Shown: positions 16,648 to 25,172, counted from the first letter of the stretch. The stretch: DNA of 26,359 nt from CAYZMH01 sp964479445 (GCA_964479445.1 CAYZMH010000049.1:1-26359); one strand, 5' to 3'. Made by a program: numbers and translations. Notes: generated by a model from the letters alone, not told the origin.

Positions 16648-17628
16648 TTACGGCATTGCTCCCAGGGAATCCAGGTGTTGTTGAAAGGCAGGATCATCAA
16701 ACCAGGAATCCAACGGGAAGCTTCTCTTGAGGCGGTGTTCTGCGGTGACCAGCCCCATCCCCTGCTCCACGTTGGTGTATATGTGTTGTGGCTGGAGCAC
16801 CGGGAGATCGGGTTCGGGTTCATAGCCTGCCAGGGATTGAATATACCGGAACAGGTTCGGTCCTTTTCGCATGAGGTGCAGGGTCACCTGCGGGAGGGTG
16901 TCATTGTACACCTGTGCAAGGCTGAAGGAAGCGTGCAATTTCTGCGTGGTTCCCTCGAAACCCCGGTCTGAAAAATAGAAATCAAATCCATAGGCAGGCT
17001 GCCGGCTGCCAGCCTCTTCGAACCAGAAGGGCCCCCCGGTATATTCGGTAACCACGCCATCCAGGGACATAAATACTTTGTCAAAGATTGTCACCATCCG
17101 GCGCAGCGTGGTATCAGGACGGTATTCTGTATGCACCTGTTCCTGCCAGCTCTCCGCGCAGAGGGCATAATAATCGGGGCCCGGCGGATCTGTCAAGCGG
17201 ATCTCAATATGGACGTTGTATGCCTCATCGACCTGCATCTGCAGCCCCTCCAGGGGAAAGGGACCCGGTACACAGACCTCCGCCCTTACCGGCTCAAGTC
17301 CGGGGGCGCTACAATCGATCCGGTAAGTGGTATCCGCGGCCACCACCCCGGAAGACGAGACGTAGTTTCCCGCCCCATCGGGCACGAGCACCCGCCGATC
17401 TCCCCCACCCGAAACAGTAATCTCCCCATCATTTATAAAAAGCAACGTATCATGACCGGTCAGGGGCACCGTCCGGCTCAGGTTTACCCTGAACGTACTG
17501 TCAGCAACCAGGCGGGAGGCCATGACCATTTTCGGGGTGACAGCCGCCTCATAGTAGGGCGTCACATCCTTTTCACAACCAGCCAGGCATAATCCCAGCC
17601 CAAGGTATATCAATCGTAGTTTTTTCAT
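16648..17628 (-). CDS. DUF4249 family lipoprotein
   Basis: 326 residues from ATG 17628, with a lipoprotein signal (LGLCLAGC). The sequence has the usual DUF4249 layout: a beta-rich N-domain (VNLSRTVPL, ITVSGGGDRRVLVPDGAGNYVSS, ADTTYRIDCSAPG, PGPFPLEGLQ) and a C-terminal half of mixed strands ending near QGMGLV. Proteins of this family are encoded beside TonB-dependent receptors throughout Bacteroidota, but their ligand is unknown. The ATG shares one base with the receptor's stop (TGATG), so the two are translationally coupled. It is probably an outer-membrane accessory of the receptor. Confidence 0.87.
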   Translation of the reverse strand: MKKLRLIYLGLGLCLAGCEKDVTPYYEAAVTPKMVMASRLVADSTFRVNLSRTVPLTGHDTLLFINDGEITVSGGGDRRVLVPDGAGNYVSSSGVVAADTTYRIDCSAPGLEPVRAEVCVPGPFPLEGLQMQVDEAYNVHIEIRLTDPPGPDYYALCAESWQEQVHTEYRPDTTLRRMVTIFDKVFMSLDGVVTEYTGGPFWFEEAGSRQPAYGFDFYFSDRGFEGTTQKLHASFSLAQVYNDTLPQVTLHLMRKGPNLFRYIQSLAGYEPEPDLPVLQPQHIYTNVEQGMGLVTAEHRLKRSFPLDSWFDDPAFQQHLDSLGAMP

Positions 17629-20078
17629 CAGAATTCAATGGCACATCGTACATAAGGAATAATAGGAAAGAGGGTCACCTGCGTGATCTTCTTCTGTTCG
17701 GTCTGCTTATCAGGATCAAACACCTTATCGCTGTAGAGGTAAAGCGCATTCATGCGGTTATAGGCATTGTATACCCCAAAGCTCCATGTGCGGTGGGTGC
17801 GCCCTTTCTCTCTGGCGATATTCATCCCAAGGTCTAACCGATGGTAATCGGGCAGTTGGTAGCCATTTCGGTAGGTGAAATTGTGGATCACCTCATTTTG
17901 AAGATCCAGCAATTCGGTACGAACATCAGGTTGGGTGAGCCGCAATGGGTTCAGGTAGGACTGATCCTGCATAGTTACACGGGTCCCGGTACCATAGACC
18001 CAGGTTCCCGAGAGCGAGATCCGGTCGTTCAGTGTATAATTCAGCACCAGAGAGATATCATGACGGCGGTCATATTTATAGGGAAAGGGACGCCCTTCAT
18101 CAATTTGTGGAAATGAGCGGGTGGTCTTTGAAAGGGTATATCCCAGCCAGCCGGTCCATTTCCCGGCACGCTTTTCCAAAAAACATTCAGCACCGTATGA
18201 GGTACCACGTCCCTGTACGAGCTGATCCTCCCAGTTAGGCTGGTCAATGATAAACCCTGCCCCCTCAGCATAGTCCAGCAGGTTTTTCATCTTCTTGTAA
18301 TAGCCTTCCACCGAAAGCTGCCAGTCGGGATGAAAGTCATACGTTACCCCTGCCGCCGTCTGCCATGCAGTCTCCGGTGCTATCTTTGCCGTGGTGGGCA
18401 CCCAGAGATCCATGGGCAACCCGATGGTGGAGTTAGTCAGGAGATGCACATACTGTGCCATCCGGTCCAGGGAAGCCTCGGCAGACCACCGCCCGGAGCT
18501 TTTATATTTCAGTGAAATACGCGGCTCCAGGTGGTGATACCTTTCCCCCTCCACAAGAAAAAGTGCGCCATGTAAACCCAGCTGGGCCTGGAAGTGTTCC
18601 CCCAGGTGTATTTCATCCTCCAGATAGAAATGTGCCTCGTGGGCATAGACAGAATCAGCACCCGAACGGGACAAACGTGTTCCCACATATTCATAGTGGC
18701 TTTTTACTTCTGACCGTCCCGGCACAAAACGGTGGTACGTCCACTTCGCCCCGGCACGGAGGTAATGGCCGGCCACCGGGGCATAGTCCAGGTCAATGCC
18801 GGCATTCAGGTCACTGATTCCGGAATGGTAACGATCCTGCACTTCCCTGCTTCCCGTCGGAATCCCCAGGCTGTCCAGTCCCCAGTTGCTGAGCAGGTAA
18901 GATCCTTCCGTATCATCAAAATTCTCGAACCCATATCGGGTATGGGTCAGGGTCAGGTTACTGAACAATCTGCTTCCCCAGATATAATTCCAACGGATGG
19001 AGGAGGTGAGGTTCCCCCATGAGAAACCCGTATTGCTCTTCTGCTCCATCTGGTAAGGCGATTCATTCACATAGGTCATGTACCGGTCTTTCTCATAAAA
19101 ACGGTCCTTTCCCGTGTAGGTACTCAGGAACAAACGGCTCCGGGGGCTGAACGTATGGTTGACCCGGGCGTGGAAGTCATGGAAAAAATAGCCGAAATAA
19201 TGGTTGCCCCGCTCCTCCTTCTGGTTAACGATATACTGGACCGGGTAGGATAACAGGTCCAGGTAGGTCCTCCGTCCGGAAACCAGGAAGGAGGTCTTTC
19301 CGCGTACCAGCGGCCCCTCCAGCATGAGATCGGAACTGATGATCCCCACACTGGCCGACCCGTGAAACTGGTGCATGTTCCCCTCCTTCATGCGAATATC
19401 CAGCACCGATGAGAGCCTTCCCCCGTAACGGGCCGGGAAACCTCCCTTGTAGAGGGTGGCCTTGTTAATGGCCGAGCCATTAAAAAGGGAGAAAAATCCA
19501 AATAGGTGGTTGACATTGTACAGGGGAACCCCGTCCAGCAAAACCAGGTTCTGGTCGGATCCTCCACCCCTGACATACAATCCGCTCGTCCCCTCCATGC
19601 CTGACCCTACCCCCGGAAGCAGTTGCACGCTCTTTATCAGATCGGTCTCTCCCATGAGCGAAGGCATGCGGCCCTCCAGTAAGTGATCCAGGTCAAAGCT
19701 GCCCATGGCCGTACGCAGCAGCATCTCCTCTTCCTGCCGGGCATGGACGGAAACAGCCTCCAGCGTGGCGGCAGGCTCCAGGGAGAGGTAGAGGGTCGTA
19801 TCACACCGGCCCTCCAGGGAGACCACCAGGGGATTATATCCCACATAGGAGACCCTGATCCTTCCTCGGGAAGCCGGCAGCTGCAAACTGTAAAAACCGT
19901 AACTATTGGTGACCGTCCCCTTCAGGGTGAGGGTGTCGTACAGGTTTGCGCCCACTAGTACCTCCCCCGTGGTGCGGTCGGTCACCGTGCCATGGAGTAC
20001 AACCTGTGCAGGCAACCGAGACAGGGAAAAGAGCAAAAACGCAGGGAGGAGTATGCGAACAAGCAAATGAGGGTGCAT
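17628..20078 (-). CDS. TonB-dependent receptor with carboxypeptidase-regulatory-like N-domain
   Basis: 816 residues from ATG 20078 (an in-frame TTG at 20087 is possible but gives the same signal peptide). After a signal peptide ending LSRLPAQ comes a CarboxypepD_reg-like domain at about 28-108 (LHGTVTDRTTGEVLVGANLY, SYGFYSLQLPASRG, RVSYVGYNPL). The plug domain follows (VQLLPGVGSG, YVRGGGSDQNLVLLDGVPLYN, GGFPARYGGRLSSVLDI), then a long outer-membrane beta-barrel that ends with the aromatic residue of IPYVRCAIEF. It imports an unknown ligand across the outer membrane using TonB energy. It is not a clear SusC: no SusD follows, and the partner is a DUF4249 lipoprotein. It is probably driven by the promoter at 20108-20115. 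Confidence 0.93.
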   Translation of the reverse strand: MHPHLLVRILLPAFLLFSLSRLPAQVVLHGTVTDRTTGEVLVGANLYDTLTLKGTVTNSYGFYSLQLPASRGRIRVSYVGYNPLVVSLEGRCDTTLYLSLEPAATLEAVSVHARQEEEMLLRTAMGSFDLDHLLEGRMPSLMGETDLIKSVQLLPGVGSGMEGTSGLYVRGGGSDQNLVLLDGVPLYNVNHLFGFFSLFNGSAINKATLYKGGFPARYGGRLSSVLDIRMKEGNMHQFHGSASVGIISSDLMLEGPLVRGKTSFLVSGRRTYLDLLSYPVQYIVNQKEERGNHYFGYFFHDFHARVNHTFSPRSRLFLSTYTGKDRFYEKDRYMTYVNESPYQMEQKSNTGFSWGNLTSSIRWNYIWGSRLFSNLTLTHTRYGFENFDDTEGSYLLSNWGLDSLGIPTGSREVQDRYHSGISDLNAGIDLDYAPVAGHYLRAGAKWTYHRFVPGRSEVKSHYEYVGTRLSRSGADSVYAHEAHFYLEDEIHLGEHFQAQLGLHGALFLVEGERYHHLEPRISLKYKSSGRWSAEASLDRMAQYVHLLTNSTIGLPMDLWVPTTAKIAPETAWQTAAGVTYDFHPDWQLSVEGYYKKMKNLLDYAEGAGFIIDQPNWEDQLVQGRGTSYGAECFLEKRAGKWTGWLGYTLSKTTRSFPQIDEGRPFPYKYDRRHDISLVLNYTLNDRISLSGTWVYGTGTRVTMQDQSYLNPLRLTQPDVRTELLDLQNEVIHNFTYRNGYQLPDYHRLDLGMNIAREKGRTHRTWSFGVYNAYNRMNALYLYSDKVFDPDKQTEQKKITQVTLFPIIPYVRCAIEF

Positions 20079-20107
20079 CAAGATCAATTATGGGGTGAAT
20101 AGCTTAC

Positions 20108-20115
20108 CAAATATA
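20108..20115 (-). promoter_or_regulatory. Putative Bacteroidota -7 box of the TonB receptor operon
   Basis: On the minus strand this reads TATATTTG, an exact match to TAnnTTTG, 30 bp upstream of the receptor start codon. A TTTG (20142-20145) lies upstream, but about 26 bp away, longer than the usual spacing of about 20, so the -33 element is uncertain. Confidence 0.5.
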
Positions 20116-20148
20116 CATGACACGAATCATAATATCTCTTTCAAACCC

Positions 20149-20162
20149 TTAACAAATGTTAA
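20149..20162. repeat. Small palindrome in the divergent intergenic region
   Basis: TTAACA-AA-TGTTAA, with perfect 6-bp arms, lies between the two divergent transcription units. It could be an operator, but the sequence is AT-rich and chance is possible. Confidence 0.35.
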
Positions 20163-20170
20163 AAAGCTTC

Positions 20171-20197
20171 TTGGCAAAAAGAAAATTTATAACTTTG
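20171..20197 (+). promoter_or_regulatory. Putative promoter of the membrane protein/regulator operon
   Basis: TAACTTTG (20190-20197) matches the Bacteroidota -7 consensus TAnnTTTG exactly, 20 bp before the start codon at 20218. TTGG at 20171-20174 is a candidate for the -33 element. The -7 box overlaps the left arm of the palindromic operator at 20192-20208, so a bound repressor would block it. Confidence 0.6.
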
Positions 20198-20208
20198 TAT
20201 TTCAAAGT
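20192..20208. promoter_or_regulatory. Palindromic operator, copy 1
   Basis: ACTTTGTATTTCAAAGT with perfect 6-bp arms ACTTTG/CAAAGT. It differs at one of 17 bases from the palindrome upstream of creD (21176-21192). Its likely ligand is the winged-helix protein encoded downstream (20861-21160). Confidence 0.7.
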
Positions 20209-20217
20209 ACTTTTAAT

Positions 20218-20868
20218 ATGAATTCCACACACAAGCATTTTGAGGACATTTCAGAGATCCGCCAGATCATGGAACGCTCAACGCGGTTTCTTTCGCTGAG
20301 CGGACTATCGGGGGTGTTTGCCGGAATTTTCGCCCTGGCCGGCACACTTGCAGCATGGGGATACCTGCAAGAGAACGGACTCTATTATGATGAGAACTAC
20401 CTGCTGGTTCAGGGTGATGCTCCGATCGCCCCGCGGCTGTTTTTCATTCTGGATGCAGGGATCGTGCTTGTCCTCGCCCTGGCTTCTGCCGTGTTTTTCT
20501 CCTACCGGAAAGCAAAGCGGGAGTCCCTCCCCTTCTGGTCACCGGTACTGAAGCGCCTGCTTTTTAACCTGCTGGTACCACTGGCAACAGGCGGCATATT
20601 GAGCATTATCCTGATCTGGCAAAACCATCTCAACCTGGTAGCTCCACTGACCCTCATCTTTTACGGCATCGCCCTGGTTAATGCCGGCAAATTCACCAAC
20701 CGGGAGATTATTGCACTGGGGATTGCCGAAATTGTGTTCGGATTGGCCGCAACCGTCTGGCAGGCTTACGGAATATGGTTCTGGGCGGGCGGATTCGGCC
20801 TGTTACATATCATTTACGGAATTGCACTTTATTATAAATACGATTGCAAGGTGGAAACCCATGGATAA
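20218..20868 (+). CDS. Six-helix membrane protein of unknown function
   Basis: 216 residues from ATG 20218; the longer frame would run through the operator and promoter, so it was rejected. A hydrophilic N-terminus (HFEDISEIRQIMERSTRFLSLSGLSG) precedes about six hydrophobic segments: around 30-48, 74-95, 110-130, 135-153, 160-180 and 184-203. The short C-terminal tail is YKYDCKVETHG. The gene overlaps the winged-helix regulator gene by 8 bp, so they are coupled. I have no enzymatic assignment. Context next to CreD suggests a role in envelope homeostasis, but this is only inferred from the shared operator. Confidence 0.85.
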   Translation: MNSTHKHFEDISEIRQIMERSTRFLSLSGLSGVFAGIFALAGTLAAWGYLQENGLYYDENYLLVQGDAPIAPRLFFILDAGIVLVLALASAVFFSYRKAKRESLPFWSPVLKRLLFNLLVPLATGGILSIILIWQNHLNLVAPLTLIFYGIALVNAGKFTNREIIALGIAEIVFGLAATVWQAYGIWFWAGGFGLLHIIYGIALYYKYDCKVETHG

Positions 20869-21160
20869 TCCGATTCGAGGTTTACATAAACAGTTTGAAA
20901 GCCGGGTAAGACTGGGGGTCATGTCCGTCCTTGTGGTCAACGACTGGGTAGATTTTAATTCCCTGAAGGATATGCTGGAGATTACCGACGGCAACCTGGC
21001 TAGCCACATCAAAGCCCTGGAAGCGGAGCAACTGATCGAGGTACGCAAGGAATTCATCAAGCGGAAACCCCGCACCTCCTACCGGGTCACTCCCCTGGGC
21101 CGCCTGAAATTCCGTGAACACCTGGATGCACTGGAAGCCCTGCTCATCCAGAAACCATAA
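20861..21160 (+). CDS. Winged-helix transcriptional regulator (ArsR/MarR/PadR-like)
   Basis: 99 residues from ATG 20861, which overlaps the upstream stop. The protein is a compact winged helix: helix 1 LHKQFESRVRLGVMSVLVV, then DFNSLKDMLEITDGNLASHIKALEAEQLIEV as helix-turn-helix (recognition helix around GNLASHIKALE) and a wing KEFIKRKPRTSYRVTPLGR, followed by a short dimerisation helix. No effector domain is present. Similar small regulators occur immediately before creD in many Bacteroidota. Identical palindromes in front of its own operon and in front of creD make it a plausible autorepressor and creD regulator. Confidence 0.88.
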   Translation: MDNPIRGLHKQFESRVRLGVMSVLVVNDWVDFNSLKDMLEITDGNLASHIKALEAEQLIEVRKEFIKRKPRTSYRVTPLGRLKFREHLDALEALLIQKP

Positions 21161-21173
21161 TTTTTTTAACCTT

Positions 21174-21194
21174 TCACTTTGAATTTCAAAGTGA
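21174..21194. promoter_or_regulatory. Palindromic operator, copy 2, in front of creD
   Basis: The 21 bases from 21174 to 21194 are perfectly palindromic apart from the central base: arms TCACTTTGAA and TTCAAAGTGA. The 17-bp core ACTTTGAATTTCAAAGT is identical at 16 positions to the copy at 20192-20208. It lies 16 bp before the creD start and includes TCACTTTG, one mismatch from a TAnnTTTG box. Confidence 0.72.
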
Positions 21195-21210
21195 GTAAAA
21201 CCCACACACC

Positions 21211-22548
21211 ATGAACGATATCGTCACTAAAATTCTTCGGTCGGTCAGTTTCAAATTCATCGTGATCGGCATTCTCTCCCTCCTGCTCCTGATACCGACC
21301 GGAATGATCAAAAACCTGATCGCCGAACGGGAGAGCAGAAACCAATCGGCGCGTGCAGAAATCAGCGAAAAATGGGGTCGCTCCCAAACCATTACCGGTC
21401 CGTTTCTCACGCTCCCGGTTACCGAGAAAGTACGCCACGGCGACGAGTGGATCACCCTCCACAAAACATTCCATCTGCTTCCCGAAAACCTGGAGATAAA
21501 GGCTGATGTTGAACCATTGGAGAAGAGACGCGGAATCTTCCGTGCTGTTGTCTACACATCCAGGGTACAGCTGAAGGGTGCATTCGATCTGTCGTCTGAG
21601 GAGTATAACTCCCTTCTGAACGAAAGCCACTCCACGGGTAAACTCCGCCTGGAGCTGGGCATTTCCGATCTTCGTGGGATTCTTACCCGAAGTGTGTTCC
21701 GTGTAAACGGCACAACGGAAGAGATCAAACCCGGATTATACAACCAGGATGTTGCCATGCAGGGAATCCATGTCCCGGTGGAACTCCAGGAGAAGGATAC
21801 ACCCGGTAAGATCACTTTCCGGATCGATCTTTCCCTGAACGGGAGCTCTGCGCTCTATTTTACACCGGTGGGCAAGTCAACCGATGCTTCGGTGAAGGCA
21901 CTATGGCCCGATCCTTCGTTTACAGGGAATTTCCTGCCGTCGGATAAATCCATCGGTCCGGAAGAATTCAGCGCCCGGTGGAGCATTAACAACCTGAACC
22001 GGAACTATCCCCAGGCCTGGTCTGGCAGCCGGACATCGGTGGAGGAATCGGCGTTCGGGGTAATCTTCCTGAAAACGGTGGGACACTACCAGAAATCGAT
22101 CCGCGCGGCGAAATATGCCTTTATGTTCATAGCGCTCACTTTCCTGGTCTTTTTCCTGATCGAGGTGATCAGCAAAACCCGGATTCATCCGATCCAGTAC
22201 CTGCTGGTGGGATTTGCCCTGATCATATTCTATACCCTCTTGCTCTCGCTTTCGGAACACACCGGGTTTAACATTGCATACGGGATTTCCACGATCGCAA
22301 CCACTGCGCTAGTATCGGTGTATATCCTGACAAGCCTGGATTCGAAACGGATTGGCATATGGACGGGAATCCTGCTGCTGGCCCTCTATGGCTACCTTTT
22401 CACCATACTGCAGGTTTCCGAATTTGCCCTGCTGATGGGAAGCACCGGACTCTTCGTGATACTGGCTGTGATCATGATCGTGTCACGGAAAATAAACTGG
22501 TACCGGCGCGAGAGCTCCGATATATCGGCAGGTAACAGTAACGCCTGA
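21211..22548 (+). CDS. creD: CreD family inner-membrane protein
   Basis: 445 residues from ATG 21211. The N-terminal membrane helix (FIVIGILSLLLLIPTGM) leads into a large periplasmic domain with the family motif TGPFLTLPV at about 69-77, and the C-terminal third has five or six helices, including the typical KTRIHPIQYLLVGFAL and FYTLLLSLSEHTGFNIAYG. The length is normal for CreD. In enterobacteria CreD is controlled by CreBC and linked to envelope integrity and beta-lactam response; here no CreBC is seen, and a winged-helix gene precedes it instead. It follows the regulator after a 50-bp gap that carries the second operator, so it may have its own start site in addition to read-through. Confidence 0.92.
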   Translation: MNDIVTKILRSVSFKFIVIGILSLLLLIPTGMIKNLIAERESRNQSARAEISEKWGRSQTITGPFLTLPVTEKVRHGDEWITLHKTFHLLPENLEIKADVEPLEKRRGIFRAVVYTSRVQLKGAFDLSSEEYNSLLNESHSTGKLRLELGISDLRGILTRSVFRVNGTTEEIKPGLYNQDVAMQGIHVPVELQEKDTPGKITFRIDLSLNGSSALYFTPVGKSTDASVKALWPDPSFTGNFLPSDKSIGPEEFSARWSINNLNRNYPQAWSGSRTSVEESAFGVIFLKTVGHYQKSIRAAKYAFMFIALTFLVFFLIEVISKTRIHPIQYLLVGFALIIFYTLLLSLSEHTGFNIAYGISTIATTALVSVYILTSLDSKRIGIWTGILLLALYGYLFTILQVSEFALLMGSTGLFVILAVIMIVSRKINWYRRESSDISAGNSNA

Positions 22549-22582
22549 TCCCACCACTAACCTTCTTACCTGCAAATGGTCC

Positions 22583-22638
22583 GCATGCCGGGAGAGAGAC
22601 AATCAAACGGACAATCTCCCCCTGAGCTCCCGGCATGC
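22583..22638. terminator. Perfect 12-bp inverted repeat between convergent genes
   Basis: GCATGCCGGGAG (22583-22594) and CTCCCGGCATGC (22627-22638) are exact reverse complements separated by 32 bp. The element fills the short gap between creD (plus) and the thioesterase gene (minus), the place for a bidirectional terminator. There is no clear T-tract on either side, and the loop is large, so it may instead be a transcript-stabilising hairpin or a repeat element. Confidence 0.6.
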
Positions 22639-22641
22639 TTT

Positions 22642-23049
22642 CTACTTCCACTCCCGCTCCATCACGTCGGTGAGGATCTTCGGGGCCCGCGTGGGCCGGC
22701 TGGTCTCCAGGTCGAAGAAGGCCAGGGTGACCTCCGCGGTATGGATCACCGTTCCTTTCTCATTCAGGATCTCGTGGTGAAAGACGATCCGCGCTTCCGG
22801 CATCTTTTCCACCGTGGTGCGGATGGTAATCAGTTCATCGTAGAGGGCAAAGTGCCGGTACCTGGCCTGCACCGATACAACCGGCATCCCCACACCCGAT
22901 GACTCAATATCCTTGTAGGTAAGACCCACGTCGCGGATCATCTCGGTACGCCCGATCTCGTAAAACCGGGCATAGTTGCCGTAATAGACCACGCCGAGCT
23001 GATCGGTGTCGGCGTAGCGTACCCGGTAGGTGGTTTCTGAAGTGATCAT
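22642..23049 (-). CDS. Acyl-CoA thioesterase, hot-dog (4HBT, YbgC-like)
   Basis: 135 residues from ATG 23049. The signature RYADTDQLGVVYYGNYARFYE is at 11-31, with the catalytic aspartate D16 of the 4HBT family, followed by the central helix EIGRTEMIRDVGLTY and hot-dog strands (VVSVQARYRHFALYDELI, ARIVFHHEILN, TAEVTLAFFD). It hydrolyses short- or medium-chain or aromatic acyl-CoA; the exact substrate is not readable from sequence. The gene begins 11 bp after the stop of the oligopeptidase gene, so the two may be cotranscribed, without an obvious functional link. Confidence 0.92.
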   Translation of the reverse strand: MITSETTYRVRYADTDQLGVVYYGNYARFYEIGRTEMIRDVGLTYKDIESSGVGMPVVSVQARYRHFALYDELITIRTTVEKMPEARIVFHHEILNEKGTVIHTAEVTLAFFDLETSRPTRAPKILTDVMEREWK

Positions 23050-23060
23050 AGCAGTTGGGG

Positions 23061-25172
23061 TTATTCTTCTTCCAGCAACATGAGCATGAAGGCGTATTCC
23101 ATGGCCGTCTCCTTAAACCGTTCAAAACGGCCGCTGGCACCACCATGACCCGTATCCATGTTGCAATACATCAGCAAGAGGTTGTCATCGGTCTTCTTAT
23201 CCCGCAATTTTGCCACCCACTTGGCCGGTTCCCAGTACTGAACCTGACTGTCATGCAGTCCGGTCGTCACCAGGATATTGGGATACTCCTGCTCCTTCAC
23301 GTTGTCGTAGGGCGAATAACTGAGCATATACTCGTAGTACTTCTCCTCATTGGGATTGCCCCACTCGTCATACTCACCGGTAGTGAGCGGGATCGACTCA
23401 TCCAGCATGGTCGTAACCACATCCACGAACGGAACCGCCGCAACCACCCCTTCGAACAACTCCGGGCGCATGTTCAGCACGGCACCCATCAGCAACCCGC
23501 CGGCACTGCCTCCCATGGCAAACAGCTTCTCCGGATTGGTATACCCGTCGTTAATCATATGCTCTGCACAACTGATGAAATCGGTGTAGGTGTTCATCTT
23601 GTTAAGCAGCTTCCCGTCCTCGTACCACTCCCGGCCGTATATCTGTCCGCCGCGAACGTGGGCAATGGCAAAGATGAACCCGCGGTCCAGCAACGAAAGC
23701 CGCGAAGAACGGAACCCGGGATCGATGGTGTTTCCGTAGGAACCGTACCCGTAAAGCAACACGGGGGTCTCCCCGTCTTTTTCGACTCCTTTGCGGTAGA
23801 CGATGCTCATGGGCACCTTTTTCCCGTCTTTGGCCGTGCCATAGATGCGGCGGGCTTCGTAGTTATCCGGATCAAAATCACCCAGCACTTCCTGGCGCTT
23901 TAACAGCTCCTTCTCGCGGGTCACCATGTTATAGTCGTAGGTGGAATACGGGGTGGTCAGGGAACTGTACCCAAACCGCAACAAATCGGTGTCAAACTCG
24001 GGGTTCACAGATATCCCGGCACTGTAGACCTCTTCCCAGAATTCCAGGTAGTGCTCGCCGTCCCCTTCCCAGGGAATCACCCGCAACCCGATCAACCCCT
24101 CTTTCCGCTCCTCCACCACCATGAAGTTGCTGAACAGCTCGATCCCTTCCAGGTATACATCCTCGCGGTGACCGATCACCTCTTCCCAGTTCCCCTTACC
24201 CGTGGCCGAAACCGGTGTCTTCATCAGCCTGAAATTCTTCGCATCCAGGTTGGTCACGATATAGAAGTGATCCCCGAAATGCGCCACCGAATACTCCAGT
24301 CCGCGGACCCGCGGCTGGAGCACGGTGAATTCATCCCCGGGCCGGGATGCATCAATGAAACGGTACTCGGTGGACATGGTGCTCACCGATCCGATCATGA
24401 TGTAGTCGGTGGACTTGGTTTTGAACACAAAGGTGTTGAAGGTTTCATCGTCCTCGGTATAAACCAGCTCATCCTCCGAAGCCGGCGTTCCAAGGGTATG
24501 CCGGTAGATCGCGTTGCTGCGCAGGGTTTGCTCGTCTTTCCGTGTATAAAAAATGGTTTTGTTGTCGTTGGCCCAGGTGGATCCCCCGGTTGTCACGGGA
24601 ATCTCATCGGAAAGGAACTCCCCGGTAACCAGGTCCTTCACGTGGAGGGTATACTTGCGCCGGCTCACCGTATCCACACCAAAGGTCAGGTACCGGTTAT
24701 CCTTGCTCACGCTGAGGCCCACCAGCATATAAAAAGCATGCCCCTCGGCCATCTCGTTCACATTGATCATCACCTCCTCTTCGGCATCCATGGTGCCCTT
24801 CTTCCGGCAATAGACCGGGTATTCCTTCCCCTCTTCATAGCGGGTGTAATACCAGTAGCCGTTTTTCTTGTAGGGAACCGACTCATCGGTCTGCTTGATA
24901 CGCCCGACCATCTCTTCGTACAGCTCATCCTGTAGATCCTCGGTCTCTTTCATCACAGCCTCCCGGTAGGCATTCTCCGCCTCCAGGTAAGCGATCACAT
25001 CGGGATTATCCCGTTCACGCAACCAGTAATAGTTATCGATGCGCACATCTCCGTGTTTTTCAAGTTCCACGGGCTTTTTCTCTGCATTGGGTGGATTCAT
25101 ATCCTGGGTTCTTTTACAGGCTGATACCAGCGTGATCAGCACGATTAGTTGAACAATTACATGTGTTTTCAT
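23061..25172 (-). CDS. ptrB: Oligopeptidase B (prolyl oligopeptidase family S9A), exported
   Basis: 703 residues from ATG 25172. The first 19 residues form a lipoprotein-like signal (LIVLITLVSAC), unlike the classical cytoplasmic enzyme. The N-terminal DNYYWLRERDNPDVIAYLEAEN and the seven-bladed propeller (to about 430) are followed by the alpha/beta hydrolase domain with the catalytic triad: Ser556 in GGSAGG, Asp641 in TGLHDSQV, His676 in DTGHGG. Oligopeptidase B cleaves short peptides after basic residues; acidic residues that select Arg/Lys are likely in this protein but were not mapped one by one. Full length, with no frameshift seen. Being exported, it probably processes peptides in the periplasm. 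Confidence 0.93.
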   Translation of the reverse strand: MKTHVIVQLIVLITLVSACKRTQDMNPPNAEKKPVELEKHGDVRIDNYYWLRERDNPDVIAYLEAENAYREAVMKETEDLQDELYEEMVGRIKQTDESVPYKKNGYWYYTRYEEGKEYPVYCRKKGTMDAEEEVMINVNEMAEGHAFYMLVGLSVSKDNRYLTFGVDTVSRRKYTLHVKDLVTGEFLSDEIPVTTGGSTWANDNKTIFYTRKDEQTLRSNAIYRHTLGTPASEDELVYTEDDETFNTFVFKTKSTDYIMIGSVSTMSTEYRFIDASRPGDEFTVLQPRVRGLEYSVAHFGDHFYIVTNLDAKNFRLMKTPVSATGKGNWEEVIGHREDVYLEGIELFSNFMVVEERKEGLIGLRVIPWEGDGEHYLEFWEEVYSAGISVNPEFDTDLLRFGYSSLTTPYSTYDYNMVTREKELLKRQEVLGDFDPDNYEARRIYGTAKDGKKVPMSIVYRKGVEKDGETPVLLYGYGSYGNTIDPGFRSSRLSLLDRGFIFAIAHVRGGQIYGREWYEDGKLLNKMNTYTDFISCAEHMINDGYTNPEKLFAMGGSAGGLLMGAVLNMRPELFEGVVAAVPFVDVVTTMLDESIPLTTGEYDEWGNPNEEKYYEYMLSYSPYDNVKEQEYPNILVTTGLHDSQVQYWEPAKWVAKLRDKKTDDNLLLMYCNMDTGHGGASGRFERFKETAMEYAFMLMLLEEE

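Noticed and set aside
20095..20217. N-terminal extension of the membrane protein frame up to 20095
   Set aside because: It runs through the promoter box and palindromic operator and encodes no family-like sequence; ATG 20218 gives a normal N-terminus.
23055..24935. Two long plus-strand frames opposite the oligopeptidase gene
   Set aside because: Their composition (His/Pro/Gly-rich, no domain) reflects antisense of the conserved S9A gene.
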